From: Serpentinicella sp031432315
GTDB taxonomy: Bacteria; Bacillota; Clostridia; Peptostreptococcales; Natronincolaceae
Direction: 5' to 3'
DNA: 64,000 bases
NCBI RefSeq assembly: GCF_031432315.1
Contig: NZ_JAVKGO010000003.1
Coordinates: 124,001 to 188,000 of the forward strand
Shown here: positions 26,082-34,730 of the stretch, piece by piece
Layout of the letters: the number at the start of each line of letters is the position of its first letter
Position numbering within the stretch: position 1 is the first letter of the stretch
Translations under genes and position numbers: made by a program
Notes under the pieces: generated by a model
Seen by the model: only the letters and a program-made list of their open reading frames with translations
Told to the model about the DNA's origin: nothing
Database searches by the model: none

Positions 26082-26264
26082 ATGTCAAATAGAAAAAATC
26101 CAGTTGTCCCTGAAGCAAAGCAAGCACTGAATTCTTTCAAAATGGAAATAGCAAAAGAGTTAGGTTTGGAAAATGAAACACCTGCAGGATATGTTGGTGG
26201 ACAAATGGTAAAAAAAATGGTAGAAGAAGCGGAAAAGTCTTTAATACACCTAGGAAGATCATAA
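26082..26264 (+). CDS. Alpha/beta-type small acid-soluble spore protein
   Basis: 60-residue DNA-coating spore protein. The family core is readable: PEAKQALNSFKMEIAKELG, containing the GPR protease recognition region, followed by GYVGGQMVKKMVEEAEKSL. It saturates DNA in the dormant spore and protects it from UV and heat; it is degraded at germination. Presence shows that the organism sporulates. ATG 26082 has GAGGTGAT 6 bases upstream. Expression is expected from forespore sigma-G; a partial match is noted under rejected items. Confidence 0.95.
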   Translation: MSNRKNPVVPEAKQALNSFKMEIAKELGLENETPAGYVGGQMVKKMVEEAEKSLIHLGRS

Positions 26265-26276
26265 TATCCTAGGTGT
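26246..26276 (+). terminator. Terminator overlapping the spore-protein stop
   Basis: ACACCTAGGA (26246-26255) pairs with TCCTAGGTGT (26267-26276); the stop codon lies in the loop and CTTT follows. Confidence 0.75.
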
Positions 26277-26406
26277 CTTTATATAGCAGAATGTGTACCA
26301 TCTCACTAAATATTCCACCACTCTTTACTAATTGACTATTTGAAGTTAAAGGCTTATCATATTTATAAGGATATTCAATGGAATATAACATGGGGGAAGT
26401 GAGTTT

Positions 26407-27132
26407 TTGAAAAAAATTAGTAAAAAGTTAATGATTTTTCTACCCTTTACGCTATTAGGCCTAGGATTGGCTTTACATCTTGGAGAAATTGATAAAATAG
26501 ACAATATAAATCCGGACAGGATTCAGGATCAAGTAATTATTACTACCGAAGTACAACAACAAGAAGTTGAAAATCTAACGAGAATAAATGATGATATAAA
26601 AGATAGAATCGCTGCTATTAATGAACAAATTGATGCATTTGAAGATGAAAGAGCCGCAGATAATATACTTTTACAGCAACTTAGGAATCAAGTAGAAAAT
26701 ACAAGACAGCAATTAGGTCATAGACCATTAGCTGGACCAGGGCTGACGATTACCCTAGAAGGAAAAAATGATGATAATATTGCCCATATCGTTGCCCAGA
26801 GAAGATTTTTATTAAATCTAGTGAATGAACTAAAAGCTTTTGGCGGTGAAGTGATATCAATTAATGGTGAGCGTATTACGGTGAGAAGCGATATTACGTT
26901 AGCAGGCAATCACATCAATATAAACTCGACTGCGATCGCTCCACCATATATAATAGACGTAATTGGAAATAAGACCCAGTTAAATCGTTATATAAAGTAT
27001 CGCACAATTATCTTCGATCAAATGGAAGAAGAAGGTATAGAGTCTGAAATAATATTTTCTGAAGAAGTACAAGTACCTGCAATAACAAGAGAAAGACCTA
27101 CTCAGTTTCTTCGTTTTGAAGAAGCAGAGTAG
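26407..27132 (+). CDS. DUF881 family membrane-anchored protein (YlxW/YlxX-like)
   Basis: 241 residues. One N-terminal membrane anchor (KLMIFLPFTLLGLGLALHL), a coiled coil (about 45-100), then the DUF881 domain beginning PLAGPGLTITLEGKN and including LKAFGGEVISINGERIT and PPYIIDVIGNK. Such proteins are often found beside division or septation genes in Firmicutes, but here the neighbours are a spore protein gene and degV. The start is TTG 26407 after GGGGGAAGTGAG; no closer ATG exists. Function not established. Confidence 0.8.
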   Translation: MKKISKKLMIFLPFTLLGLGLALHLGEIDKIDNINPDRIQDQVIITTEVQQQEVENLTRINDDIKDRIAAINEQIDAFEDERAADNILLQQLRNQVENTRQQLGHRPLAGPGLTITLEGKNDDNIAHIVAQRRFLLNLVNELKAFGGEVISINGERITVRSDITLAGNHININSTAIAPPYIIDVIGNKTQLNRYIKYRTIIFDQMEEEGIESEIIFSEEVQVPAITRERPTQFLRFEEAE

Positions 27133-27172
27133 GTTTTATTTATAACTGGGGAGAGTATTTATTTTTAACTAC

Positions 27173-28000
27173 CTAATATAAGTAACATATACCTAAGGCT
27201 TGTGGACCTAAATGGGCACCAACAACAGGACCAAGGGGGTCAATAGAAATTTCTGCTTCAGGGAACCTTGTGCTTATCATATTTTTTGTTTCAAATGCTT
27301 CTTCCTCGGCAAAAATATGACATATGCTTATTTTAAAAGCACTTTCAGGAATTTCATTGATCATTTTATCAATGGCTTTCTTCTTCCCTCTAACCTTTGC
27401 GATTCCTTCAAGTTTGCCATCAACTAAAGCGATGACAGGACGGATATTAAGAAGGTTAGCGAAAAAAGCACCAGTATTTGAAAGTCTACCACCTCTTTTA
27501 AGATACTCTAGTGTATCGACGGTTAAACATATGCCAGAACGTTTTTTTTGAGTCTCTATTCTTTCCACAATTTCTTTTCTACTATAGCCTTGGTCTGCCA
27601 TCTCTAGTGCGATTTGCACAAAAGCTTTTAAATTAGAAGCAGTACTTTCGGAATCGATGATTGAAATTTTATTTTTATCTACAAACTGACCAGCGGTATG
27701 TGCACTACTATAAGTACCACTTAGCTTACTTGAAATGGTTAAAACAATAATTTCAACATCTTCATTTAATATCTCTTCATATACCTTAACAAATGCACCA
27801 ACCGGAGGCTGAGATGTTGAAGGAAAATCTTGTGATGTTGCTAATCGATCAAAAAAGGTCTGGAATTCACCGACAAAACCCTCTTCAGTAACCTTATTTT
27901 CAAAATGAACGGATAGTGGCACCACGGTTATATTATGCTGCTGTATAAAGTCTTGATCCATATAGGAAGTACTATCTGTAACAATTTTAATTTTAGACAT
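27173..28000 (-). CDS. DegV family fatty-acid-binding protein
   Basis: 275 residues. DegV motifs are VTDSTSYM (start), SKLSGTYSSA (fatty-acid carboxylate contacts), and IDSESTASNLKAFVQIALEMA, with the C-terminal GPVVGAHLGPQALGI. Family members bind long-chain fatty acids and some (FakB) hand them to the kinase FakA; no fakA is in the window. ATG 28000 has AAAGGAGTG upstream on the minus strand. The 729 bases upstream are non-coding. Confidence 0.92.
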   Translation of the reverse strand: MSKIKIVTDSTSYMDQDFIQQHNITVVPLSVHFENKVTEEGFVGEFQTFFDRLATSQDFPSTSQPPVGAFVKVYEEILNEDVEIIVLTISSKLSGTYSSAHTAGQFVDKNKISIIDSESTASNLKAFVQIALEMADQGYSRKEIVERIETQKKRSGICLTVDTLEYLKRGGRLSNTGAFFANLLNIRPVIALVDGKLEGIAKVRGKKKAIDKMINEIPESAFKISICHIFAEEEAFETKNMISTRFPEAEISIDPLGPVVGAHLGPQALGICYLY

Positions 28001-28149
28001 AATTAATCACTCCTTTAATTATATAAGATTATAATACCAGATACTAATATTAGATGCAAATAGTATTTGAATTATGCTTAAATCCAAATAGTAGAAGTTA
28101 ATTTCCATTTAATAATATGGTGGTAATTTTTCAGTGATTTGCCTTCGCG

Positions 28150-28199
28150 CTGTGTAAGCGACTGACACAAAATTACTTTTGATCATCTGCTTATGAACG
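28150..28199 (+). repeat. Dispersed repeat TGTGTAAGCGACT, copy 1
   Basis: CTGTGTAAGCGACTGACACA followed by CATCTGCTTATGAACG. The same approximately 50-base unit recurs at 60189-60238 and 60302-60349. It has an internal TAAGC/GCTTA pairing. It sits in the 729-base gap between degV and the pan operon; the rest of 28001-28140 and 28260-28520 shows nothing I can assign apart from degenerate GAACAGAGTGAAGAATCT-like pieces. Confidence 0.7.
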
Positions 28200-28557
28200 T
28201 GAGAAAGCTAGCATTAGTTTACCGATCAACAAGACTTACTGCTCCTGTTATTCTGACAGAGAGAAGAATCAGGTTTTGATTTTTTGTCAACAGACCCACT
28301 GTCTACTGACTTGCCGTTCGTGTCTGATGCTGAACAGAGTGAAGAATCTAGGGTTAGAAGAATTAGTCTTAGTTTGATCTATATCTAAAAAATTCCGGTC
28401 GATAAAAATAAAAATTGTCGGTCTTTAAAAATTATTGTAAAATTTATTATTGTTTTTAAAAAACACTTATGTTAGTATTGTTTTGTTGGATAGTATCTTT
28501 GAACTATACCATGTTTTTATTTTTGATTTTTAACTATTACAATTAAATATGATAAGG

Positions 28558-28655
28558 TTGCTCTGAGCCTAAAAGGACCGAGACAATGATATGTATAAGT
28601 AATGACCAATATGGATTTGTCATGCCTTTTTTTGAGATGCTCAGAAAGGGGCATT
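28558..28655 (+). promoter_or_regulatory. Structured leader of the pan operon (candidate pan motif)
   Basis: Hairpin TTGCTC (28558-28563) ... CCT-AAA-AGG ... GAG-A-CAA (28580-28586) has an unpaired A83 breaking the lower helix and further unpaired A residues near the loop. A second stem ATGAC/GTCAT follows, then CCTTTTTTT, then a terminator-like hairpin GATGCTC/GGGGCAT with a T run (about 28636-28658). Weak promoter TTGATT/TATGAT lies just upstream (-10 at 28548-28553). The published pan RNA motif occurs in this position before panBCD and has bulged A residues; identity here is a suggestion. Confidence 0.4.
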
Positions 28656-28729
28656 TTTAAATTTTTGATATAACAATTAATGTCCAGTTCAAATTATTAC
28701 ATCAGCTATAAAACAAAAGGAGAAAAAAG

Positions 28730-29602
28730 ATGAATGTAGGGTTTATAGGTGCAGGAAAAGTTGGAAAGAGCTTTGGTATGTATTTAAAGAAAAAAGAAGT
28801 AGCGGTTGTTGGCTATTATAGTAGGAGTAAAACCTCAGCAGAAGAAGGTGCACAACTAACCAACTCAATGGCTTATGAAAACCCGAAAGATTTAATACAG
28901 GCCTGTGAGTTAATTATTATTACTACTCCTGACGATGTAATAGAAAGTGTATGTAAATCCCTTGCAGACAATTACGGCTTTAAAAAGAATCAGATGGTGG
29001 CACATATGAGCGGAGCAACCAACTCTGATATTTTAGTAAGTGCTAAAAAGCAAGGAGCATATACATATTCCATTCATCCACTACAGGCCTTTGCAGACGT
29101 AGACAAAGCGGTTCAGGATCTAAAGAACACCCCCTTTGGAATAGAAGGGCATTATGAAAAACTAGAAGACATAAAAAACCTATTAGAAAAGTGTGGGAAT
29201 GAATATTTTACAATTGATAAAGATGACAAAGTATTATACCATGCTACAGCTTGCGTAGTGTCTAACTATTTAGTTACAGTAATGAATGTTGGGACGACAC
29301 TTTTAAAAACAATTGGTATAGATGAAGAAAAGGGATTTAGTGCTTTATTACCATTAATACAAGGTAGTTTAGATAATGTAAAGAAATTTGGACCTGCAAA
29401 AGCTTTGACGGGACCTATTGCTAGAGGCGATGTTAATACTATCCATCATCATCTGCAAGAAATTGAACGAAAAATACCTGAATTAGAAAATGTCTATCGA
29501 TCATTAGGTAAAGAAACGATTAAATTAGCAGAGTTAGAAAAACTAAAGAATAAAGACAGTCTAGCAATGTTACATCAATTAATGGAAAGAGGGATGAAAT
29601 GA
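28730..29602 (+). CDS. panG: DUF2520/Rossmann-like protein, predicted ketopantoate reductase PanG
   Basis: 290 residues. The N-terminal NAD(P)-binding motif is GFIGAGKVGKSFG (residues 4-16); the C-terminal half is the DUF2520 helical domain (YHATACVVSNYLVTVMNVG, LTGPIARGDVNTIHHHL). It overlaps panB by 4 bases and heads a panB-panC-panD operon that has no panE or ilvC in view. PanG of Francisella, a DUF2520 protein, reduces ketopantoate to pantoate, so this is the expected missing enzyme. ATG 28730 is preceded by AAAAGGAGAAAAAAG. Confidence 0.82.
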   Translation: MNVGFIGAGKVGKSFGMYLKKKEVAVVGYYSRSKTSAEEGAQLTNSMAYENPKDLIQACELIIITTPDDVIESVCKSLADNYGFKKNQMVAHMSGATNSDILVSAKKQGAYTYSIHPLQAFADVDKAVQDLKNTPFGIEGHYEKLEDIKNLLEKCGNEYFTIDKDDKVLYHATACVVSNYLVTVMNVGTTLLKTIGIDEEKGFSALLPLIQGSLDNVKKFGPAKALTGPIARGDVNTIHHHLQEIERKIPELENVYRSLGKETIKLAELEKLKNKDSLAMLHQLMERGMK

Positions 29603-30429
29603 ATAAATTCACAACAGCATCTTTTTTAAAAGCAAAGGCAGAAGGTCATAAAATATCAATGCTTACAGCCTATGATTATTCCATGGCAAAGCTTGTTGAT
29701 GAAGCAGGAGTAGATAGTATATTAGTTGGCGACTCATTAGGAATGGTTGTTTTAGGCTATGAAAATACCCTTCAAGTAACGGTTGACGACATTATACATC
29801 ATTGTAAAGCTGTTGCTCGAGGCACAAAACGCGCATTAGTTATTGCAGATATGCCATTTTTGTCGTATCATGTCAGTGTAGAGGATACAGTACGAAATGC
29901 AGGAAGAATGATTCAAGAAGGGCAAGCCCACTGTGTTAAACTGGAGGGTGGAGCAGAAGTAATTGATAAAGTTGAAGCGATAGTAAAAGCTCAAATTCCA
30001 GTAATAGGACATTTAGGCCTAACGCCACAATCTGTTAATATAATGGGTGGATTCAAAGTACAAGGTAAAAGTGAAGCACAGGCGAAAAAAATTATAGAAG
30101 ATGCTAAATTACTTGAAAAGGCTGGAGCTTTTGCAGTTGTTTTAGAGTGTGTTCCAGAAAAACTTGCAAAAATTATAACAGAAAGTATTAATATACCAAC
30201 AATCGGAATAGGTGCAGGAAAGCACTGTGATGGACAAGTATTAGTAACACAAGATATGCTTGGAATGTTTAGTGATTTTGTACCTAAGTTTGTTAAGCAA
30301 TATAGTGAAGTAGGAATCAGCATACAAGAAGGTGTGAAGGCATATATAGATGAGATACAAACAGGGGCGTTTCCTGAAGAAAAGCATACCTTTAAGATTG
30401 ATGAAGAAACATTAAAAAAGTTATACTAA
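29599..30429 (+). CDS. panB: 3-methyl-2-oxobutanoate hydroxymethyltransferase
   Basis: Makes ketopantoate from 2-oxoisovalerate and methylenetetrahydrofolate, first committed step of pantothenate synthesis. 276 residues, a normal length. Metal-binding and substrate motifs are visible: YDYSMAKLVDEAGVDSILVG, DSLGMVVLGYENT, HLGLTPQSVN and IGIGAGKHCDGQVLV. Its ATG overlaps the panG stop (ATGA), indicating translational coupling. Cytoplasmic decamer by family. Confidence 0.96.
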   Translation: MNKFTTASFLKAKAEGHKISMLTAYDYSMAKLVDEAGVDSILVGDSLGMVVLGYENTLQVTVDDIIHHCKAVARGTKRALVIADMPFLSYHVSVEDTVRNAGRMIQEGQAHCVKLEGGAEVIDKVEAIVKAQIPVIGHLGLTPQSVNIMGGFKVQGKSEAQAKKIIEDAKLLEKAGAFAVVLECVPEKLAKIITESINIPTIGIGAGKHCDGQVLVTQDMLGMFSDFVPKFVKQYSEVGISIQEGVKAYIDEIQTGAFPEEKHTFKIDEETLKKLY

Positions 30430-30454
30430 ACTAAACAAAAGGCAGGTAAAAATA

Positions 30455-31312
30455 ATGCAAATTGTTTCTACTGTGGAAGCATTAAGAAAAATTATTAAGT
30501 CAAAAAAATCTGAGGGAAAATCCATTGGGTTTGTGCCAACTATGGGATTCCTACATGAGGGACACCTATCCCTTATCAAAAGAGCGAAAGCAGAAAATGA
30601 TTTTGTAGTTGTAAGTGTTTTTGTAAATCCAACTCAGTTTGGACCAAATGAAGATTTAAGTGTTTACCCAAGAGACTTAGAGCGAGATACCGAGTTATCT
30701 GAAAAAAGTGGTGCTGATTTAATTTTTCACCCAACAGTGGAAGTCATGTATCCAGAGGGATCAAAAACCACCGTCAATGTAACAGATATTACCGAGAAAC
30801 TGTGCGGTGCTTCAAGACCAGGGCATTTTCAAGGGGTAACAACGGTAGTGACAAAGCTCTTTAATATTGTTTCTCCTCATAGGGCCTATTTTGGAGAAAA
30901 AGATGCACAACAATTAGCAGTTATTCAAAAGATGGTAGAGGACCTAAACATGGATATCGAAGTAGTACCCTGTCCAATCGTTAGGGAAAAAGATGGCTTA
31001 GCAATGAGCTCAAGAAATGTAAACCTTACCGAGGAAGATAGAAAAGCAGCATTGGTTTTATCAAAAAGTTTGATGGCTGCAAAGGAAATGATTGAACAAG
31101 GTGAGAAAAAAGTAGATGTAATATATGAAACGGTTAAATCAGTGATTGAATCAGAAAATAAAGTTGAAATAGATTATATCGAAATTGTAGATGGTGTAAC
31201 CTTAGAAGCCATTGATGAAATCGAAGGAAAAGTTTTAATTGCTTTAGCAGCTAAAGTTGGTAAAGTTAGATTAATAGATAATATTATTATAGGGGGACAA
31301 AAATGTTGTTAA
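30455..31312 (+). CDS. panC: Pantoate--beta-alanine ligase (pantothenate synthetase)
   Basis: ATP-dependent condensation of pantoate with beta-alanine. 285 residues. The nucleotidyltransferase HIGH-type motif is MGFLHEGHLSL, with GEKDAQQLAVI and AMSSRN (the second ATP-contact motif). ATG 30455 has AGGCAGG upstream; 25 bases separate it from panB and its end overlaps panD by 10 bases. Confidence 0.96.
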   Translation: MQIVSTVEALRKIIKSKKSEGKSIGFVPTMGFLHEGHLSLIKRAKAENDFVVVSVFVNPTQFGPNEDLSVYPRDLERDTELSEKSGADLIFHPTVEVMYPEGSKTTVNVTDITEKLCGASRPGHFQGVTTVVTKLFNIVSPHRAYFGEKDAQQLAVIQKMVEDLNMDIEVVPCPIVREKDGLAMSSRNVNLTEEDRKAALVLSKSLMAAKEMIEQGEKKVDVIYETVKSVIESENKVEIDYIEIVDGVTLEAIDEIEGKVLIALAAKVGKVRLIDNIIIGGQKCC

Positions 31313-31686
31313 ATATGTTTAAATCAAAGTTACATCGTGCAACAGTGACGCAAGCTGACTTAAATTATGTAGGTAGTATTACGATTGATGAAGACTTGAT
31401 GGATGTAGCAAAAATATTACCAAATGAAAAAGTTCAAATCGTAAACAATAACAATGGTGCAAGATTTGAAACCTATGTAATTAAAGGTGAAAGAGGAAGC
31501 AAAACCATTTGTTTAAATGGTGCAGCTGCAAGATTAGTTCAACCAGGAGATCAAGTAATTATCCTATCATACTGTTGGTTAAGTGAAGAAGAAGCAAAAA
31601 CATTTGAGCCAAGAGTTGTCATTATGAAAGAAGGAAACGAAATACAATCTGTAGATTACAAAGAGTACCATGGAGAAACAGTTTAA
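31303..31686 (+). CDS. panD: Aspartate 1-decarboxylase proenzyme
   Basis: Makes beta-alanine from aspartate. 127 residues; it self-cleaves between Gly24 and Ser25 (YVGSITID) to form the pyruvoyl cofactor, and the KLHRATVT motif precedes it. The start at 31303 gives the same N-terminal length as known PanD proteins (MLLNMFKSKLHRA) and overlaps panC by 10 bases with GGGGGACAA upstream. All enzymes for pantothenate from oxoisovalerate and aspartate are therefore in one operon. Confidence 0.96.
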   Translation: MLLNMFKSKLHRATVTQADLNYVGSITIDEDLMDVAKILPNEKVQIVNNNNGARFETYVIKGERGSKTICLNGAAARLVQPGDQVIILSYCWLSEEEAKTFEPRVVIMKEGNEIQSVDYKEYHGETV

Positions 31687-31699
31687 TTTAATTATTATG

Positions 31700-31731
31700 A
31701 AAACCTAGCAATTGTGGCGCTAGGTTTTTTT
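31700..31731 (+). terminator. Terminator of the pan operon
   Basis: AAAACCTAGC (31700-31709) pairs with GCTAGGTTTT (31719-31728), followed by further T. Confidence 0.88.
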
Positions 31732-31810
31732 GTATGTATCTATTCATGAAAATTATAATTTCTGCAACTGATATAAGCAGTAGTTATACCTCGTAATAAA
31801 ATGTTGATAA

Positions 31811-31839
31811 TTGCTTTAATATATCTATTCATGTATAAT
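31811..31839 (+). promoter_or_regulatory. Promoter of purC
   Basis: TTGCTT (31811-31816), 17-base spacer, TATAAT (31834-31839), 38 bases before the purC start. Confidence 0.55.
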
Positions 31840-31876
31840 TATTAATTATTAAAACAAGGAAAGGAAGTGCAATAAC

Positions 31877-32560
31877 ATGAAACTAGTGTATTCTGGTAAA
31901 ACGAAAGATGTTTATGCATTAGAAAGTGGAAATTACCTCCTAAAATTTAAAGATGACGTAACAGGGGAAAATGGTGTTTTTGATCCAGGAGCGAATACTG
32001 TTGGACTAACTATTGAAGGGGCAGGTAAAGCAGGGCTTAAATTAACAAAATTCTTTTTTGAAACTTTAAAAGAAAAGGGCATCCCTACGCATTACATAGA
32101 TGCAAATATTGAAGAAAATACAATGACTGTAAAACCAGCTACTGTTTTTGGCGAAGGATTAGAAGTCATTTGTCGCTTTAAAGCTGATGGAAGTTTTCTA
32201 CGTAGATACGGAAAGTATGCAGAAGTAGGACAGTCCCTGGACGCTTTTGTAGAAGTAACATTGAAAGATGACGATCGTTTAGACCCACCAATTAATGAGG
32301 ATGCACTAGACATGTTAGGAATACTTTCTTTAGAAGAATATCAAGAATTAAAGAAACTGACAAAAGAGATTGCGGGTATAGTAAAAGATGAATTAAGCAA
32401 CAAAGGTATTGAGCTACATGACATAAAATTTGAGTTTGGTAGAGATCAAGAAAATCAAATTATTTTAATCGATGAAATCTCCGGTGGTAATATGCGTACC
32501 TATAAAAATGGCGTCTATATAGAACCTTTAAAATTAGAAAAAATGATGCTACAAGATTAA
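31877..32560 (+). CDS. purC: SAICAR synthetase-like protein (PurC)
   Basis: Phosphoribosylaminoimidazole-succinocarboxamide synthase, ligating aspartate to CAIR in purine synthesis. 227 residues, near the usual 235. The ATP-binding start YSGKTKDVYAL is clear, and FEFGRDQENQIILIDEISGGNMR retains the metal-binding acidic residues of the C-terminal lobe; the family GPDPSR-type segment is diverged here. It stands alone, not in a purine operon, so a paralogue may exist elsewhere. ATG 31877 has AAGGAAGTGC upstream. Confidence 0.85.
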   Translation: MKLVYSGKTKDVYALESGNYLLKFKDDVTGENGVFDPGANTVGLTIEGAGKAGLKLTKFFFETLKEKGIPTHYIDANIEENTMTVKPATVFGEGLEVICRFKADGSFLRRYGKYAEVGQSLDAFVEVTLKDDDRLDPPINEDALDMLGILSLEEYQELKKLTKEIAGIVKDELSNKGIELHDIKFEFGRDQENQIILIDEISGGNMRTYKNGVYIEPLKLEKMMLQD

Positions 32561-32567
32561 TTAAAAT

Positions 32568-32592
32568 ACGCCTTTTAATATAGGCGTGTTTT
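32568..32592 (+). terminator. Terminator of purC
   Basis: ACGCCT (32568-32573) pairs with AGGCGT (32582-32587), then GTTTTTA. Confidence 0.75.
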
Positions 32593-32682
32593 TATTATCT
32601 TGGAGAAGTATATGAAAAAGATACTATATCCTTACACCTTGAAGCGTTGAAATGACATCTATATTTTGAAAGGAGCAGACAT

Positions 32683-33279
32683 ATGAATTTTGAGCATTTA
32701 GAAAAACAAATGAAGTTTATTATAGAAATAGATAAGCTAAAAAGTATTTATAGACAAACATTGCTAATAGATCAATCTAGACACGAAGGAGATGCAGATC
32801 ATTCATGGCATTTAGCCATGATGGCAATGACTTTAAAGGAACATGCTAACTTTGAACATATAGACATTTTAAAAGTAATTAAAATGGTGCTAATCCATGA
32901 CATTGTTGAAATAGATGCAGGGGATACTTTTTGTTATGACGAAGTAGGATATCAGGATAAAAGGGATCGAGAAGTAAAAGCTGCAAAGCGTATCTTTGGA
33001 ATTTTACCAGAAGAGCAAACAAAAGAAATGTGGGATTTATGGGAAGAATTCGAAGAAATGGCGACCCCAGAATCAAAGTTTGCAGCTTCGTTAGATCGTT
33101 TACAACCAATACTTAATAACTATTTTACCGAAGGTGCTGCATGGAAAAAGCATAATATTAAACTAAGTCAAGTTATTAAAAAAAATGGACATATAAAAGA
33201 TGGGGCACCGGCACTGTGGTCGTATGTTGAGAAGCTATTAAATTCTGCAGTAGAAAAAGGTTATTTAATTAATGGATAA
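32683..33279 (+). CDS. HD-domain hydrolase (YfbR/HDDC2-like)
   Basis: 198-residue metal-dependent phosphohydrolase. HD-fold metal ligands are recognisable: HEGDADHSWHLAMMAM, then IHDIVEIDAGD (the HD pair with following acidic residues), and a later SLDRLQP with the last Asp. Close in layout to 5'-deoxynucleotidases of the YfbR/HDDC2 group (COG1896), which hydrolyse dNMPs. ATG 32683 has AAAGGAGCAGAC upstream. Single gene. Confidence 0.85.
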   Translation: MNFEHLEKQMKFIIEIDKLKSIYRQTLLIDQSRHEGDADHSWHLAMMAMTLKEHANFEHIDILKVIKMVLIHDIVEIDAGDTFCYDEVGYQDKRDREVKAAKRIFGILPEEQTKEMWDLWEEFEEMATPESKFAASLDRLQPILNNYFTEGAAWKKHNIKLSQVIKKNGHIKDGAPALWSYVEKLLNSAVEKGYLING

Positions 33280-33401
33280 TGAAGTCTATATATTGTTAAA
33301 ACATAAACAGGAAGATCACGCAATTCTATATTGATTTATATAACAAGAAACGTGTACAATATATTTAAAGCGTAAATACTTACAATAAAGGGGGAAACGT
33401 G

Positions 33402-34244
33402 ATGAAAAAAGTGCTGATCGTAGATGACTCACCATTTTCTAGGAGTATTTTAACGGATGTTTTAGAAGAAAATGGTTTTGAAGTTGTGGGAGAAGTAGAA
33501 TCTCCATCAGAATTAATTCGTACATATACGGAAACAGATCCTGATTTTGTAACAATGGATATCGCTATGCCAGAAAAAGATGGTTTTGAATGTACAGAAA
33601 TGATTATGAATCACGATCCCAATGCAAAAGTTATTATGGTTAGTTCCATGAAAGATGAAAGCGTTATAAAAGATGCAAAAGCTGTAAAGGCAGTGGGTTT
33701 TGTCCAAAAACCAGTAGATGCAGAAGAACTATTAGAAACAATACAATTTGTATTTGGTAAAGAAGAAATATTTAAAGAACTACAAAAACACTATGTGAAT
33801 GGTTTTACTGAAGCACTGGAAAATGGCATTGTTAAAATGACCAAAACAACTACGGATATCCAAGAAGTTGACTTTAGAACGCAGTCAAAGGGAGTATCAA
33901 TTGTTTGTGGCATCATCGGTAAGTACTCTGGCAGAATGATCCTTGATATGGATTACGAAACCGCTGAAAACTTATCAATTAAACTATATAAAAAAGATGT
34001 AAAGGATAAAGTAATGCAAATAGTTGCGGAGTTTTCAAATGTAGTATGTGGCAATGCCTGCTCAATACTAAACAAGAAAAACAAAACCTTTGCATTGCGA
34101 GTAGCACCACCAACGATTTTTCATGGAGAAAAGCTAAATATATCAACACCACTTATTCAATCAAAAACAATACAAGCACAAACAGAATTTGGAGAAATTG
34201 TGTTAAATGTTGGTTTTACCCGGGGGGATGAAGAATGGACGTAA
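33402..34244 (+). CDS. CheY-CheX fusion: response regulator with CheX phosphatase domain
   Basis: 280 residues. Residues 1-118 form a receiver domain (VLIVDDSPFSRS, phospho-acceptor Asp53 in VTMDIAMPEKDG, Lys in VGFVQKPVDAEEL). After a short helix, residues about 130-280 form a CheX/CheC-fold domain with the phosphatase signature Glu-x2-Asn (IVAEFSNVVCGNA) and the later Pro (APPTIF). It may be a self-dephosphorylating phosphate sink. Start ATG 33402 suits AAGGGGGAA (33388-33396); GTG 33399 is too close. It overlaps the next cheX gene by 10 bases. Confidence 0.88.
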   Translation: MKKVLIVDDSPFSRSILTDVLEENGFEVVGEVESPSELIRTYTETDPDFVTMDIAMPEKDGFECTEMIMNHDPNAKVIMVSSMKDESVIKDAKAVKAVGFVQKPVDAEELLETIQFVFGKEEIFKELQKHYVNGFTEALENGIVKMTKTTTDIQEVDFRTQSKGVSIVCGIIGKYSGRMILDMDYETAENLSIKLYKKDVKDKVMQIVAEFSNVVCGNACSILNKKNKTFALRVAPPTIFHGEKLNISTPLIQSKTIQAQTEFGEIVLNVGFTRGDEEWT

Positions 34245-34693
34245 AAATAATTAACCCTTTCATAGAAGCATTTAATAATGTATTGCCCCAATTAGGGTTT
34301 GCAAAAGTTTCAAAGGGTGCAATGACTGTAAAAAGTTCCGATCTTCAAGGTAATGGAGTAATGGCAATAGTTGGGCTGGTTGGTGACGTAAAAGGAAATG
34401 TCATTTATTCTATGAATTTCGATAATGCCAAAGGAATTGCATCAAAAATGATGATGGGCATGCCTGTAGAAAACTTTGATGATATGGCACAAAGCGCTAT
34501 ATCTGAGCTATCAAATATGCTCACAGGTAATGCTAGTATAAATCTATCAGAATTAGGAACAACTGTTGATATATCAACACCTACCCTGATATACGGTGAA
34601 GGACTCAAGGTTAAAGCAAAGGCATCGAAGGTACTTTGTGTAGAAATTATAGCAGATGATGCAAAATTAGACTTAAATATTGCTTTTGAATAA
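34235..34693 (+). CDS. cheX: Chemotaxis protein CheX
   Basis: 152-residue CheC/CheX-fold phosphatase of phospho-CheY. The single active-site signature is SAISELSNMLTGNASINL, with Glu and Asn three residues apart, and the matching Pro in STPTLIYGE. It overlaps the CheY-CheX fusion gene by 10 bases, so the two are translationally coupled. GGGGGGAT within the upstream gene serves as its ribosome site. No cheA or flagellar genes are nearby. Confidence 0.9.
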   Translation: MDVKIINPFIEAFNNVLPQLGFAKVSKGAMTVKSSDLQGNGVMAIVGLVGDVKGNVIYSMNFDNAKGIASKMMMGMPVENFDDMAQSAISELSNMLTGNASINLSELGTTVDISTPTLIYGEGLKVKAKASKVLCVEIIADDAKLDLNIAFE

Positions 34694-34694
34694 C

Positions 34695-34722
34695 AAAATG
34701 CGACCAAAAGGTCGCATTTTTT
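34695..34722. terminator. Bidirectional terminator
   Basis: AAAATGCGACC (34695-34705), loop AAAA, GGTCGCATTTT (34710-34720) plus T; between convergent cheX and alpha/beta hydrolase genes. Confidence 0.9.
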
Positions 34723-34730
34723 AAATCTAT

